From: Candidatus Chloroploca sp. Khr17
GTDB taxonomy: Bacteria; Chloroflexota; Chloroflexia; Chloroflexales; Chloroflexaceae
Assembly: GCF_004138165.1 (NCBI RefSeq)
Contig: NZ_RYFF01000013.1
Span: 1-64,000, forward strand
Reading direction: 5' to 3'
Length of the DNA stretch: 64,000 nt
Part shown: in pieces, positions 25,394-34,554 of the stretch
How positions within the stretch are numbered: position 1 is the first letter of the stretch
How the letters are laid out: each line of letters starts with the position of its first letter
Notes under the pieces: model-generated
Told to the model about the DNA's origin: nothing
Databases searched by the model: none
Seen by the model: only the letters and a program-made list of their open reading frames with translations
Translations under genes and position numbers: made by a program

Positions 25394-26935
25394 TTACAGG
25401 TTGTATGTGCGCTCAGGACGTAATCCTTCCATCGAATGCTGACATGTCTCCCTGAGCCACCGTGCCGCCACGCCATCAAGCAATTTGTCGGGCGGATGGA
25501 GGGTTAGCTGGTGCATACAGTTGCGATATTCGCGGAGGGCATCATCGCGCCGGCCCAGTTGACGATAACACTCGGCAAGATGAAAGGCGAGCACGGGTGA
25601 TTGATTATCAAGATACCGCGCTCGTTCGAACTGAACCAGGGCCGCACTGTGGCGATTCTGTCGCGCATAGATCAGCCCGATCAAGAGATAGGCTTCGGTC
25701 GTCAAGGGATTTAACGCAAGGGCGCGATGCGCCTCGGCCCCAGCCAGTTCAAAGTCGCCCCGGTTGGCATGCGCCCGGGCCATCAAGGCGAGGATCTGCG
25801 GCGCATCGATGCCGACTAGGGGCAAGCTCTGCAAGCGAGTTAGCGCTTCTTCCGTCTGGCCGGTATCAAGCAAACCCTCGATCTGCTCAATGATGGCGCT
25901 GGTCGCACGATGATCGATGTGCGGCTCGCCCGAGCGTGAATGGTGTCGCGCTGCGCGTGATAGGTCTGGCTGGCTTGCTGGCGCTGGAGCAGGTAACCCG
26001 CGTGACGTTGGGCCAGGATCGGTGGCAAAGGATACCGTACGGCGATACCGTTGCTCGCTTGTTCTTTCGGAGTCTTTGTAGTAGACAAAGGAGTCTCCCA
26101 CTTCACGCCAGCGCAACTTGTTAAAAATATTCCAGAGAGTCTCGGAAAAACCAAGAAAGAGCACGCCTCCATCATTGAGCGCATCGTAAAAGCGTTCCAT
26201 CAGGGAGCGACAGGTATTGATTTGAAAATAGATCGTGACATTTTGACAAAACAGGATATCGATGCCCTGCCCCTGGGCCGGAATAGGATCGAGTAGATTG
26301 AATTGCTCAAATTGAACGAGGCGGCGTACCCGCGAGGCAACCGTTAATTCAGCCCCGTGGGCTTCAAAATAGCGGACACGTTGTTGCGGGGTGAGGTGCG
26401 CCAGACTCCGCCCTTTATAGACCCCAGCTTTCGCCCGCGTGAGGGCTGCGCTACTCAGATCCGTTGCCCAGATACTGACGGGGCGGGGTAATGGTTCGCC
26501 AAACGCTTCAAGCACGGTAATTGCCAGTGAATAGGCCTCTTCGCCCGTCGCACAGCCAGCACTCCAGAGACGTAGCGGTTGACCGGGGGGCAGGCGTTGA
26601 TGCAACTCGGGCAAGATGACGTCACGGAGCGCCTGCATATGCGGTCGGTTGCGAAAAAACTGCGTTTCGTGATTGAGCAATTCTTCCGTGAGGAGTTGGA
26701 ACTCTTGCTCATCAGGTTGCTTGGTGAGTTGCTTCGCATAACGCTCAGCCGACATACCAAGCGTGCTACTCCGTTGTTGAATGGCTGCTTCCAGCGTTCT
26801 GGTGCATGTATCATCCAGATAGATACCATAGCAGGTTGCTATCATGTCCCGCAGGAGCACGGGATCAGGTTGCTTAAGTGGTTCGGTTCGCGCCAGCGCC
26901 GGGTTCATAGGTTCCACTCTCTTGGCCATGGTCAT
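25394..26935 (-). CDS. cheR: CheR methyltransferase with C-terminal TPR domain
   Basis: Residues about 20-290 are a CheR domain: helical N-terminus, LLNHETQFFRNRPHM, the SAM-binding motif LWSAGCATGEEAYSLAI, and the later motif DILFCQNVTIYF. It methylates glutamates of chemoreceptors using S-adenosylmethionine. Residues about 330-500 hold three or four TPR units (AHANRGDFELAGAEAHRALA, AYLLIGLIYARQNRHS). CheR-TPR fusions are known from non-flagellar systems such as Frz and Wsp. The ATG overlaps the cheB stop by four bases (translational coupling). Confidence 0.9.
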   Translation of the reverse strand: MTMAKRVEPMNPALARTEPLKQPDPVLLRDMIATCYGIYLDDTCTRTLEAAIQQRSSTLGMSAERYAKQLTKQPDEQEFQLLTEELLNHETQFFRNRPHMQALRDVILPELHQRLPPGQPLRLWSAGCATGEEAYSLAITVLEAFGEPLPRPVSIWATDLSSAALTRAKAGVYKGRSLAHLTPQQRVRYFEAHGAELTVASRVRRLVQFEQFNLLDPIPAQGQGIDILFCQNVTIYFQINTCRSLMERFYDALNDGGVLFLGFSETLWNIFNKLRWREVGDSFVYYKDSERTSEQRYRRTVSFATDPGPTSRGLPAPAPASQPDLSRAARHHSRSGEPHIDHRATSAIIEQIEGLLDTGQTEEALTRLQSLPLVGIDAPQILALMARAHANRGDFELAGAEAHRALALNPLTTEAYLLIGLIYARQNRHSAALVQFERARYLDNQSPVLAFHLAECYRQLGRRDDALREYRNCMHQLTLHPPDKLLDGVAARWLRETCQHSMEGLRPERTYNL

Positions 26936-28128
26936 TGAGGCCCTGGGGCAAAGCGCTTGATCAACGTGGCTGCAATGCGTTCAGGGGGCAACACGAGATC
27001 GGCTGCCCCAAGTTCGATGGCCGCCCGTGGCATGCCAAAGATGGTCGATGTTGCTTGATCCTGGGCAATCGTAAGCCCGCCGGCACGCCGGATCGTGCGC
27101 ATGCCGATGGCACCATCACGCCCCATCCCTGTTAACAATACGCCGGTGGTCGCTGCCCCAAAGACGGCAACAACCGACTGCATCGCGATATCAACGGCCG
27201 GACGTTGCATCAACAGAGGCAAGCCACTTAGATGAACGCTACAATTCGGCTGAATGAGCAGATCAAACTGATCAGGAACCAGAAAGACATGGCCTGCTTG
27301 CAGGCGTATCCCTTCGGTGGCAAGGTGAACCGGCAACGTAAGCTGATCGCTGAGCCATTCAGCCATGCCGGTACTGAACCCCTGCGCGATATGTTGCACC
27401 ACAATCACGGTTGCTGCAAAGTCACCGGGCAGGCGCGCCAGGATCTGGCAGACCACCCGTGGGCCGCCAGTTGAGGCCCCGATCACCACGGCATCAAAAC
27501 GACACGCCGCACTTCGCATGGGGATCATCGTGTGTAGTGGTGTTCCTGCGGCGAGCGGTGCCACGGGCTTGAATGGTGGCGATCCGCTCGCCCCTGGCTG
27601 TGGCAATAGTTTGGCAGGCACTGGCAGCGCGGGTTTCTCGGGTGCAGCTGCGGATGTTTCGGTTGGCACGACATAGGTGTCACTCTGCTTGCCGCGCCGC
27701 CCTCGCAGGTGGGTCACGACTTGGATCCGGGCGAGCATGCGCACCTTGCGTACGAGTGATCGCCGTGCCTCTTCGAGCGCCCCTGGTTGATCAAGCCGCG
27801 GTTTCTCCATCACATCAAGGGCCCCCGCACCGAGCATCTGGAAGGTAATGTCAATATCATAACTACTGAGTGAGGTTGTCAGGACAAGGATTGGGAGCGG
27901 ATGGTAGGCCATGAGCTGGCGGGTGGTCTCGACCCCATCCATGATTGGCATCCGCACATCCATCGTGACGAGATCTGGATGCAACGCCACAACCTTCTCA
28001 ATCGCTTCACGCCCATTGCACGCTTCACCCACGACCTCGACCAGCGGATCGCTTTCCAGGAGTTCGCGGAGCAGCCTGCGCGCCAGGGCTGAGTCATCAA
28101 CGATCAGAATGCGCAAGGTTTTGTTCAT
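26932..28128 (-). CDS. cheB: CheB receiver-methylesterase
   Basis: An N-terminal receiver domain (ILIVDDSALARRLLRELLE, phospho-Asp in LVTMDVRMPIMDG) is joined by a 70-residue linker to a methylesterase. The catalytic Ser lies in VIGASTGGPR, His in VQHIAQGFS and Asp in TGMGRDGA. It removes methyl groups from receptors when phosphorylated by CheA. The ATG at 28128 was chosen because the frame upstream enters the neighbouring gene. Confidence 0.92.
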   Translation of the reverse strand: MNKTLRILIVDDSALARRLLRELLESDPLVEVVGEACNGREAIEKVVALHPDLVTMDVRMPIMDGVETTRQLMAYHPLPILVLTTSLSSYDIDITFQMLGAGALDVMEKPRLDQPGALEEARRSLVRKVRMLARIQVVTHLRGRRGKQSDTYVVPTETSAAAPEKPALPVPAKLLPQPGASGSPPFKPVAPLAAGTPLHTMIPMRSAACRFDAVVIGASTGGPRVVCQILARLPGDFAATVIVVQHIAQGFSTGMAEWLSDQLTLPVHLATEGIRLQAGHVFLVPDQFDLLIQPNCSVHLSGLPLLMQRPAVDIAMQSVVAVFGAATTGVLLTGMGRDGAIGMRTIRRAGGLTIAQDQATSTIFGMPRAAIELGAADLVLPPERIAATLIKRFAPGPQ

Positions 28129-28147
28129 AAAGAACCCGATTTCTGGG

Positions 28148-28507
28148 TTACATCTCAAGCACCAGCTTGATGCGATTGGGGAGATTGAAGAGCTCGACAT
28201 CCTTGTTAAGATAATCGTCAACTCCTACCTCAAAGGCGGCATGTTTTTCATCACTAGAAGTTAACATAATGATGCGTAGTTCATCAAGCTCTGGTCTGCT
28301 GCGCACACGGCGGCAGACTTCAAAGCCGTCAATGCCCGGCATCTGAACATCAAGCACCATCAGATCAGGGACTTCTTCTTCGATCATGGTCAGGGCTTCT
28401 TCGCCGCTGCCAGCTAGGCAAACAGTGTACCCAAACATTTCCAGGCGCATCTTGACAATATCGGTAATGAGTTTGCTGTCATCAACGACAAGAATCTTGT
28501 GTGTCAT
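28148..28507 (-). CDS. CheY-like response regulator
   Basis: The 119-residue receiver has the acidic pair in LVVDDSKLITD, phospho-Asp in LMVLDVQMPGIDG, Thr/Ser in MLTSSDEK, and Lys in LNKDVELFN. It lies between cheA and cheB, with 39 bp to cheA, and is the likely output regulator of this pathway (motor, pilus or gliding machinery). Confidence 0.85.
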   Translation of the reverse strand: MTHKILVVDDSKLITDIVKMRLEMFGYTVCLAGSGEEALTMIEEEVPDLMVLDVQMPGIDGFEVCRRVRSRPELDELRIIMLTSSDEKHAAFEVGVDDYLNKDVELFNLPNRIKLVLEM

Positions 28508-28546
28508 GAATCCTCCTTATAGTGCTCTTCTGGTCGGCATGGATGG

Positions 28547-30820
28547 TCACTTTGTGGTGTCAAGCAGTTGCTGCACCACATCAAGCAGGCTCTCTTGATT
28601 GAACTGACTCTTCACAATATAGGCCTGTGCGCCTGCCTCCAGCCCGCGGCGGCGATGCTCTTCTGAGGCCAGGCTCGTAATCAGGATGACTGGGAGGCGA
28701 CTCGTGGTTGGATTCGCCCGGATCTTGCTGGTCAGCCCAAAACCGTCCACGCGTGGCATTTCGATGTCACTCACAACGAGATCGTAGGGTTGCTGCTGCA
28801 AGCGTCCGAGGGCATCCGCGCCATCAACGGCTGGCGTTACCTCATACCCTGCCGATTGCAAAATGCTGCAGATCAATTCTCTAGTGGTAAACGAGTCATC
28901 CACCACGAGCAACCGTGAACGCTGGAGGACTGGGGCCTGGCTGACAACGATGTTGCTCCGTTTGCTCTGGATGACCTGGACGGGATTGAGCAACAGCACC
29001 AGGGTGCCGTCACCAAGCTGAATGGCCCCACCGAAGTGTTGGTGCTTCTCGAACAAGGGTCCAAGGGGTTTGACCACGGCTTCACGCTCGTCGACCAGTT
29101 CATCCACCAGCAGCGCAACGGGGCGCTGGCTGCTCCCCGTGATAATGGCTGGGACACGGCTGTGGCGGCTGAACGGCGACGGTTCTGACAGACCGAGCAG
29201 TTCAGCCAGGGCGATCAGGGCGAGCGTGCGCTCTTCAACCAGGATCGTTGGCTGGCCCTCAAGCGAGCGGATCTCGTTGTGATAAGCCCAGATGGTACCA
29301 TAACAACTGGTGGCTGGCAGCGCAAAGATTGACTGCCCCGCGCGTACCAGCAAAATACGGGTCGTGACGAGGGTCAAGGGCAACGTAAGAATGATGCGAC
29401 TCCCGTGGCCAAGTGTCGACTCGACTTCGACCTGTCCACCGAGATCGGTCAGATTGGCGCGCACGACATCCATCCCTACGCCCCGCCCCGAGATCTCGGT
29501 AATCTGCGCTGCCGTCGAAAACCCGGGTTGAAAAATCAGTTCGAAGGCTTCGTTATCGGGCATCAGTGCGGCTGCCTCAGCCGCGAGCATACCGAGCCGC
29601 ACGGCGCGCTCACGCAGGCGTTGCGGATCCATGCCTCGCCCATCATCACTGATAACGATTCTTACTTTGCCGCCAAGCGTTTCGGCGCGCACTTCGATCA
29701 AGCCGTAGGGTGTTTTGCCTGCCGCCTCACGTTCGGCGGGAGGTTCGATGCCATGATCAACCGCGTTGCGCACGATATGCAGGAGTGGGTCGTTGATCAA
29801 TTCCAGGACTTTGCGATCAAGCTCAACGGTCTCGCCGTACAATTCGATCCGAGCCTCGTGGCCGGTTGTCTGCGTGAGATCACGGACGGCGCGTGGCAAC
29901 CCGGCATAGACCGTCGCGATGGGCAAGAGCCGGGCACGCATGACTTCTTGTTCGAGATCTTTGACTAGTTGGGCGTGCTGGTTGGTGTGGCGCATGACGC
30001 GATCACTCTCTTGATGGATCAGCCCACGGACTTCGTGGCTGATAGCATGCAAGTTCCCCAGGTGCTGATCGAGTTGTTTGCGTTGCCCTCCCGTCAGAGG
30101 CATGCTTTCCAGGGCTTCTTCAAGCGCAAGCATCGCAGCTTGTTGTTGCGCGCATTTGTTTTGCAGTCCTTGCCACTGCTCGCCATGATTTGCCAGGCTC
30201 TGCTGGCTGATAACCAGTTCGCCGGCAAGGTTGAGCATCCGATCCAGGCGGTCGACCCGTACCCGAATCGTCGGTTGGTTCTGATAACGCTGATTGACAA
30301 CACGGCTTAAGGGCACGGTTGTTGATGGAGGGGGCGTGGCATTGGTCGGAAGTTCGCGTGGGGGAGGTGGCGGTGCGGCAGGTGCGGGTGGAGCGGCAGG
30401 CGCAGCCGTTGGCGGCATGGCGATTGGCGCTGCGTCGGGCGGTGCGCCGCCCAGACCACCAATGAGTTCATCCACATCCACGGGACATGGGCGAGCCTCG
30501 ATCGTGGCATTGATCATCGCGAGGATGGCATCGCCGCTGCGCAGCAAGGCATTGGCGAGCGGGCGTTCCAGCGCACGTTTGCCCTGGCGCATCTCGCCCA
30601 GCACGGTCTCGAGCTCGTGGGCCAACCGGCCGACCTCATCAAACCCGAGCATGCGGGCCGAACCCTTAATCGTATGCATAGCGCGAAAGATCTGGGCAAT
30701 CGTCGCCTGTTGCGCGCCCGGATCAGTGGCTTGCTCTAGGCTCAACAAGCCCTCACCGAGAACACGGACATTCTCGACGCTCTCTTCACGAAATTGATGA
30801 TAGAAACTCGACAGATCCAT
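28547..30820 (-). CDS. cheA: hybrid CheA histidine kinase with C-terminal receiver
   Basis: Domains in order: Hpt (phospho-His near residue 49 in MHTIKGSARML), a Pro/Ala linker without a P2 domain, a dimerisation domain (RLDRMLNLAGELVISQQS) and a HATPase. The HATPase shows N-box HIVRNAVDHGIE, G1 DDGRGMD and G2 GRGVGMDVV. A CheW domain (about 500-620) and a receiver with Asp in LVVSDIEMPRVDG complete the protein. The layout equals FrzE/PixL/ChpA-type hybrids rather than flagellar CheA. It takes signals from the adjacent receptor via the CheW proteins and phosphorylates its own receiver, CheB and the CheY-like proteins. It has an ATG start, and the gene lies 8 bp after the receptor gene. Confidence 0.92.
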   Translation of the reverse strand: MDLSSFYHQFREESVENVRVLGEGLLSLEQATDPGAQQATIAQIFRAMHTIKGSARMLGFDEVGRLAHELETVLGEMRQGKRALERPLANALLRSGDAILAMINATIEARPCPVDVDELIGGLGGAPPDAAPIAMPPTAAPAAPPAPAAPPPPPRELPTNATPPPSTTVPLSRVVNQRYQNQPTIRVRVDRLDRMLNLAGELVISQQSLANHGEQWQGLQNKCAQQQAAMLALEEALESMPLTGGQRKQLDQHLGNLHAISHEVRGLIHQESDRVMRHTNQHAQLVKDLEQEVMRARLLPIATVYAGLPRAVRDLTQTTGHEARIELYGETVELDRKVLELINDPLLHIVRNAVDHGIEPPAEREAAGKTPYGLIEVRAETLGGKVRIVISDDGRGMDPQRLRERAVRLGMLAAEAAALMPDNEAFELIFQPGFSTAAQITEISGRGVGMDVVRANLTDLGGQVEVESTLGHGSRIILTLPLTLVTTRILLVRAGQSIFALPATSCYGTIWAYHNEIRSLEGQPTILVEERTLALIALAELLGLSEPSPFSRHSRVPAIITGSSQRPVALLVDELVDEREAVVKPLGPLFEKHQHFGGAIQLGDGTLVLLLNPVQVIQSKRSNIVVSQAPVLQRSRLLVVDDSFTTRELICSILQSAGYEVTPAVDGADALGRLQQQPYDLVVSDIEMPRVDGFGLTSKIRANPTTSRLPVILITSLASEEHRRRGLEAGAQAYIVKSQFNQESLLDVVQQLLDTTK

Positions 30821-30828
30821 AGCGGTTA

Positions 30829-32319
30829 CTACTTTTCATTCGCCACAATGCCGTGAAGGCGATCGGCAATCGAGGTCAGCGTAACAGCCGCTTCCGCCAT
30901 TTGCCGCGAGCCAAGGGCCGTCTGGCGGGCCACCTCAGCGATCTCGCGCATTGTTTCGACCACCTGCTCGCTGGCACTCTGCTGTTGCGCAGTCGCCAGG
31001 CCAATCTCGGCGGCACTCTGCACCGTTCGTTCGGCGACCATCACGATATTGTCCATCGTCTGGCCGGCGCGATGGGCGAGTTCGACCCCTCGTTCTACCT
31101 CTTTGCTCCCCTCTTCCGAGGCCAGCACCGAGGCCGAGGTAGCCTGGCGGATCTCGGCAATCACCCCTTTGACTTCGCGTGCTGCCGCCAGCGTTCGATT
31201 GGCCAGACTCTTGACTTCAGCGGCGACCACGGCAAAGCGTCGCCCGTGTTCACCGGCCCCTGCCGCCTCGATCGCCGCATTGAGGGCAAGCAGATGGGTC
31301 TCGTCAGAGATATCGTCAATCAGGTCAATAATCTCGCCGATCTGCTGCGAACGCTCGCCGAGGCTGAGCACGCGGTTCGAGACATCCGACACCCGGCCAC
31401 GAATGCGTTCCATAGCTTGAATGCTCTCATCAACGGCATCCTGCCCACTGCTCAGATTTTCGAGCGTCTGTTGGGCGGCTTGCGAGACATGGTCGGCCAA
31501 TTGGGCAATCTGACGGGCCGTGCTGCCGAGTTGCTCAATCGTCGTCGAAACCTCAGACACGGCGCTCGCCTGATCGGTCGCGCCGCTCGCCTGCGATTGC
31601 GAGGCAACTTGCAACTCGCCTGCGGCAGCAGCGAGTTCACTGCCCAGTTCGATTTGCTGGATATTCTTTTGCATCAATTGATCGGTCTTCTCGATCAACT
31701 GCTGCGCCCGCTGCTGTGACTGGGCGACGACCATCGCCAGATCGCGGCCACTCATGCCCGACATATAGGCGATGAAACAGCCCGTCAAACTGAAAATAAC
31801 TGCATTGACCGCCGGTGAAAGATGGAGGGGCGTGTAGAGGTTCCTGGTCTGGGTAATGAACAGCACCATATAGATGACCAGCGTCGCTGCGGCGACAAAA
31901 AAACTATCGCGCCCGTTGCCCAGCAAGCCTGCGCTAATTACGGGCACCAGAAACATAAACGCGAGCGGGCCAAGTGGCCCACCGAACAGGATGACACCAA
32001 TCGTTGAACAGATAATCATTGCATAGAAAAGGATGCGTCGTCCCAGGACGGTACTCCGGTTCCGGATAAGGAAAAAGGCCGCGACATACATTACCAGCGA
32101 AACAATGATCAGCACCGCCACAATCCAGACCGTCACCTGTCCAATGCTTGCCGAATTCCACAGAAAACCCAGCGAAAAGAGAAAGACGATCGAGAGCGAA
32201 AAGCCGCTCGCGTTTAACAGATGCATCATGCTCTGGTGATCAAGGAGCAGGACGATCTTCTCGTCTTCTTCCTGATGGTCAAACCTTCCCACAGTTGCTG
32301 TCGTTTGCATAGGTTTCAT
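30829..32319 (-). CDS. methyl-accepting chemotaxis protein with six-helix membrane domain
   Basis: The first 200 residues contain about six hydrophobic helices and no sizeable extracellular sensor. No HAMP domain is apparent. The rest is a coiled-coil signalling domain whose tip reads DETHLLALNAAIEAAGAGE, the conserved contact with CheA and CheW. Such receptors sense signals within or across the membrane, for instance electron transport, light or membrane energy. It is encoded with its own CheW, CheA, CheB and CheR, so this is a complete private pathway. An in-frame ATG three codons later is an alternative start. Confidence 0.9.
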   Translation of the reverse strand: MKPMQTTATVGRFDHQEEDEKIVLLLDHQSMMHLLNASGFSLSIVFLFSLGFLWNSASIGQVTVWIVAVLIIVSLVMYVAAFFLIRNRSTVLGRRILFYAMIICSTIGVILFGGPLGPLAFMFLVPVISAGLLGNGRDSFFVAAATLVIYMVLFITQTRNLYTPLHLSPAVNAVIFSLTGCFIAYMSGMSGRDLAMVVAQSQQRAQQLIEKTDQLMQKNIQQIELGSELAAAAGELQVASQSQASGATDQASAVSEVSTTIEQLGSTARQIAQLADHVSQAAQQTLENLSSGQDAVDESIQAMERIRGRVSDVSNRVLSLGERSQQIGEIIDLIDDISDETHLLALNAAIEAAGAGEHGRRFAVVAAEVKSLANRTLAAAREVKGVIAEIRQATSASVLASEEGSKEVERGVELAHRAGQTMDNIVMVAERTVQSAAEIGLATAQQQSASEQVVETMREIAEVARQTALGSRQMAEAAVTLTSIADRLHGIVANEK

Positions 32320-32338
32320 TCCCGATCAAGACACGATC

Positions 32339-32740
32339 TCACGCAACTCCGAGCGCGACATCGGTCGCAATGCGCTGCAGATCAAGCACAAGGAGCAGGC
32401 GCTGTTCAAGGATCACAGCCCCGGTAAACCACGGACGAGCGAGGTGTTTGCGCATCAGCGCGGGCAAGGGAAGCACCTCTTCTGGCTGCGTCAGGCGGTC
32501 AACCCGATCGACCAGCAAGAGCACGGTGCGGCGACGCAGGGTAATCGTCAAGGCATGGTATCGGTCGGGCTTTTCCTTCGCTTGATGACCAAGCAACGCC
32601 CCAAGTTCAGCATGCAGCATCGGACGACCACGAGCATCTTGCTCAGGGGCCATCGTTGGCAGCAACTGGCTCAGGTGATCGACGTGGGTTTGCGGGGCCA
32701 GGTAGCACTGGTCAGCAATATGGATCTCAAGCAGGAGCAT
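32339..32740 (-). CDS. CheW-like protein (divergent)
   Basis: A 133-residue CheW-fold protein: LLEIHIADQCYLAPQTHVDHL, LGALLGHQAKEK, HALTITLRRRTVLLLVDRVDRL and RPWFTGAVILEQRLLLVLDL correspond to the strands of CheW. Divergence from the other CheW suggests a specialised coupling or receptor-blocking role. The ATG at 32740 follows GAGG at a distance of 11. Confidence 0.7.
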   Translation of the reverse strand: MLLLEIHIADQCYLAPQTHVDHLSQLLPTMAPEQDARGRPMLHAELGALLGHQAKEKPDRYHALTITLRRRTVLLLVDRVDRLTQPEEVLPLPALMRKHLARPWFTGAVILEQRLLLVLDLQRIATDVALGVA

Positions 32741-32838
32741 GATAGCTTTCGCCTCACTCAACCAGGGTCGTGCGCGTACCCTCACTGTTACTCTCTATGA
32801 TACTGAGCGAACGAACGAAACAGGCACCAGGGTGTGCT

Positions 32839-33303
32839 TCAGAGTGTGTCGTGGAGGGCCACGACCAGTGCGCCAAGGTTGAGCACCGCCAGGGTTGCTC
32901 CTTTAAGGGTGGTGACTCCGGCGAGCAGACGTACCCGTTGGGCCTCAAGGGCCGCCGGTGGCGGCGTGATGCTCTTGGCGGTCAGGGGCACAAGATCGAC
33001 GACGGTATCGACGAGCAGGGCCATCCTCGTGGCGTCGTGCTCGACCAGCACCAGGCGGGTCGCACGGGTTGTGGGGGTCAGCGTCAGACCAAGCATCAGG
33101 CGCAGATCGATCACGGGAAAAATCACGCCGCGCTGACTAATCAGCCCAGGCATGAGCGCAGGCGCTCCGGGGACACTCGTTGGGGCTTGCCAGCGCATGA
33201 CTTCGCGTACCGCAATCCCGGGGATGGCATAAAGCTCGTCGGCCAGATTGACCACCAGGTATTCCTGGATCTCGGCGAGTACGTCGGCTTCGTTCTGATT
33301 CAT
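32839..33303 (-). CDS. cheW: CheW coupling protein
   Basis: A 154-residue CheW: YLVVNLADELYAIPGIAVREV, PALMPGLISQRGVIFPVIDLR and RLVLVEHDATRMALLVDTVVD are the standard family segments. It links the receptor to the kinase. It is the first gene of the minus-strand chemosensory operon and is divergent from the inositol-phosphate synthase gene. The ATG at 33303 is preceded by AGGAAGCGATCTTCATA. Confidence 0.85.
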   Translation of the reverse strand: MNQNEADVLAEIQEYLVVNLADELYAIPGIAVREVMRWQAPTSVPGAPALMPGLISQRGVIFPVIDLRLMLGLTLTPTTRATRLVLVEHDATRMALLVDTVVDLVPLTAKSITPPPAALEAQRVRLLAGVTTLKGATLAVLNLGALVVALHDTL

Positions 33304-33410
33304 TATGAAGATCGCTTCCTTTGCAGACTTGCCAAGGCAGTTCAGGCGCTGTATCATGTTGCGTTACCATAAAAGATACCATAGCTGGTATGAGGTTTGA
33401 TGAGAAAGGT

Positions 33411-34496
33411 ATGCATTCTGTGAACAAGAAGATCCGGGTCGCGATTATTGGCGTTGGGAACTGTGCCTCGTCGCTTGTGCAAGGCATTCACTATTACCGT
33501 GAGGCCCGCGAGGGCGATGATATTCCAGGGCTGATGCATGTAACGATGGGCGGGTATCACATTAGCGATATCGAATTTTCGGCGGCCTTTGATATTGCTG
33601 ATACCAAAGTTGACCAAGATCTCTCAGAAGCGATTTTTGCTGAGCCAAACAATACCTATGTTTTTAGCAAAGTACCGCACCTCGGGGTGCCCGTGTCGCG
33701 GGGCATGACCCACGATGGGATTGGCAAATATTTGAGTCAGGTCATTACCAAGTCACCACGTGATACCGATGATATTGTTGGCATTCTCAAGCAGACCAAA
33801 ACGGATGTCGTCATCTCGTACCTGCCGGTGGGCAGCGAAATGGCCACAAAATGGTATGTCGAGCAGATCCTTGAGGCTGGCTGTGCCTTTATCAATTGCG
33901 TGCCCGTCTTTATTGCCAGCCAGGAGTACTGGCGGCGCCGTTTTGAAGAGAAGCGGTTGCCAATCATTGGCGATGATATCAAGAGCCAGGTGGGCGCAAC
34001 GATTACCCACCGTGTCTTGACCACTCTTTTCAAAGAACGTGGGGTGCGGCTGGATCGCACCTATCAACTCAATTTTGGTGGCAATACCGACTTTTTGAAT
34101 ATGCTCGAACGTGAGCGGCTCGAGAGCAAGAAGATCAGCAAGACCAACGCCGTGACGAGCCAGTTGAACTATGAACTCCCGGAGGCCTCGGTGCATGTCG
34201 GCCCGAGCGATTATGTGCCGTGGCTGGGCGACCGCAAATGGGCCTATATTCGGATGGAGGGCACGACCTTTGGGGATGTGCCGCTCAACGTTGAGTTAAA
34301 GCTCGAAGTCTGGGATTCGCCCAATTCAGCCGGGGTCGTGATTGACGCGATCCGTTGTGCCAAATTGGCGCTTGATCGTGGCCTTGGTGGTGCCCTCTAT
34401 GGCCCGAGCAGTTATTTTATGAAGACCCCGCCCAAGCAATACACCGATTATGAAGCGCGCGAGCTGACCGAGCAGTTTGCTCGTGGTGAGGGATAA
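33411..34496 (+). CDS. ino1: inositol-1-phosphate synthase
   Basis: The 361-residue protein starts with the NAD-binding motif [17 protein letters not shown]. It has the family segments [59 protein letters not shown], and [14 protein letters not shown] followed by [13 protein letters not shown]. It turns glucose 6-phosphate into inositol 1-phosphate. Length and motifs fit the short actinobacterial/archaeal type. The product could serve phosphatidylinositol or compatible solutes. The ATG at 33411 follows GAGAAAGGT; ATG 33390 is possible. A strong hairpin follows the stop. Confidence 0.92.
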   Translation: MHSVNKKIRVAIIGVGNCASSLVQGIHYYREAREGDDIPGLMHVTMGGYHISDIEFSAAFDIADTKVDQDLSEAIFAEPNNTYVFSKVPHLGVPVSRGMTHDGIGKYLSQVITKSPRDTDDIVGILKQTKTDVVISYLPVGSEMATKWYVEQILEAGCAFINCVPVFIASQEYWRRRFEEKRLPIIGDDIKSQVGATITHRVLTTLFKERGVRLDRTYQLNFGGNTDFLNMLERERLESKKISKTNAVTSQLNYELPEASVHVGPSDYVPWLGDRKWAYIRMEGTTFGDVPLNVELKLEVWDSPNSAGVVIDAIRCAKLALDRGLGGALYGPSSYFMKTPPKQYTDYEARELTEQFARGEG

Positions 34497-34505
34497 GAAG
34501 ACAAG

Positions 34506-34535
34506 CACCTGCGCCGGGCGAGCCCGGCGCAGGTG
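34506..34535. terminator. hairpin between ino1 and topA
   Basis: CACCTGCGCCGGGC (34506-34519) pairs perfectly with GCCCGGCGCAGGTG around a 2-nt loop. It lies between the convergent ino1 and topA genes; the T-tract is short. Confidence 0.75.
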
Positions 34536-34554
34536 TTGGTGCGAAGAGGCCTCC

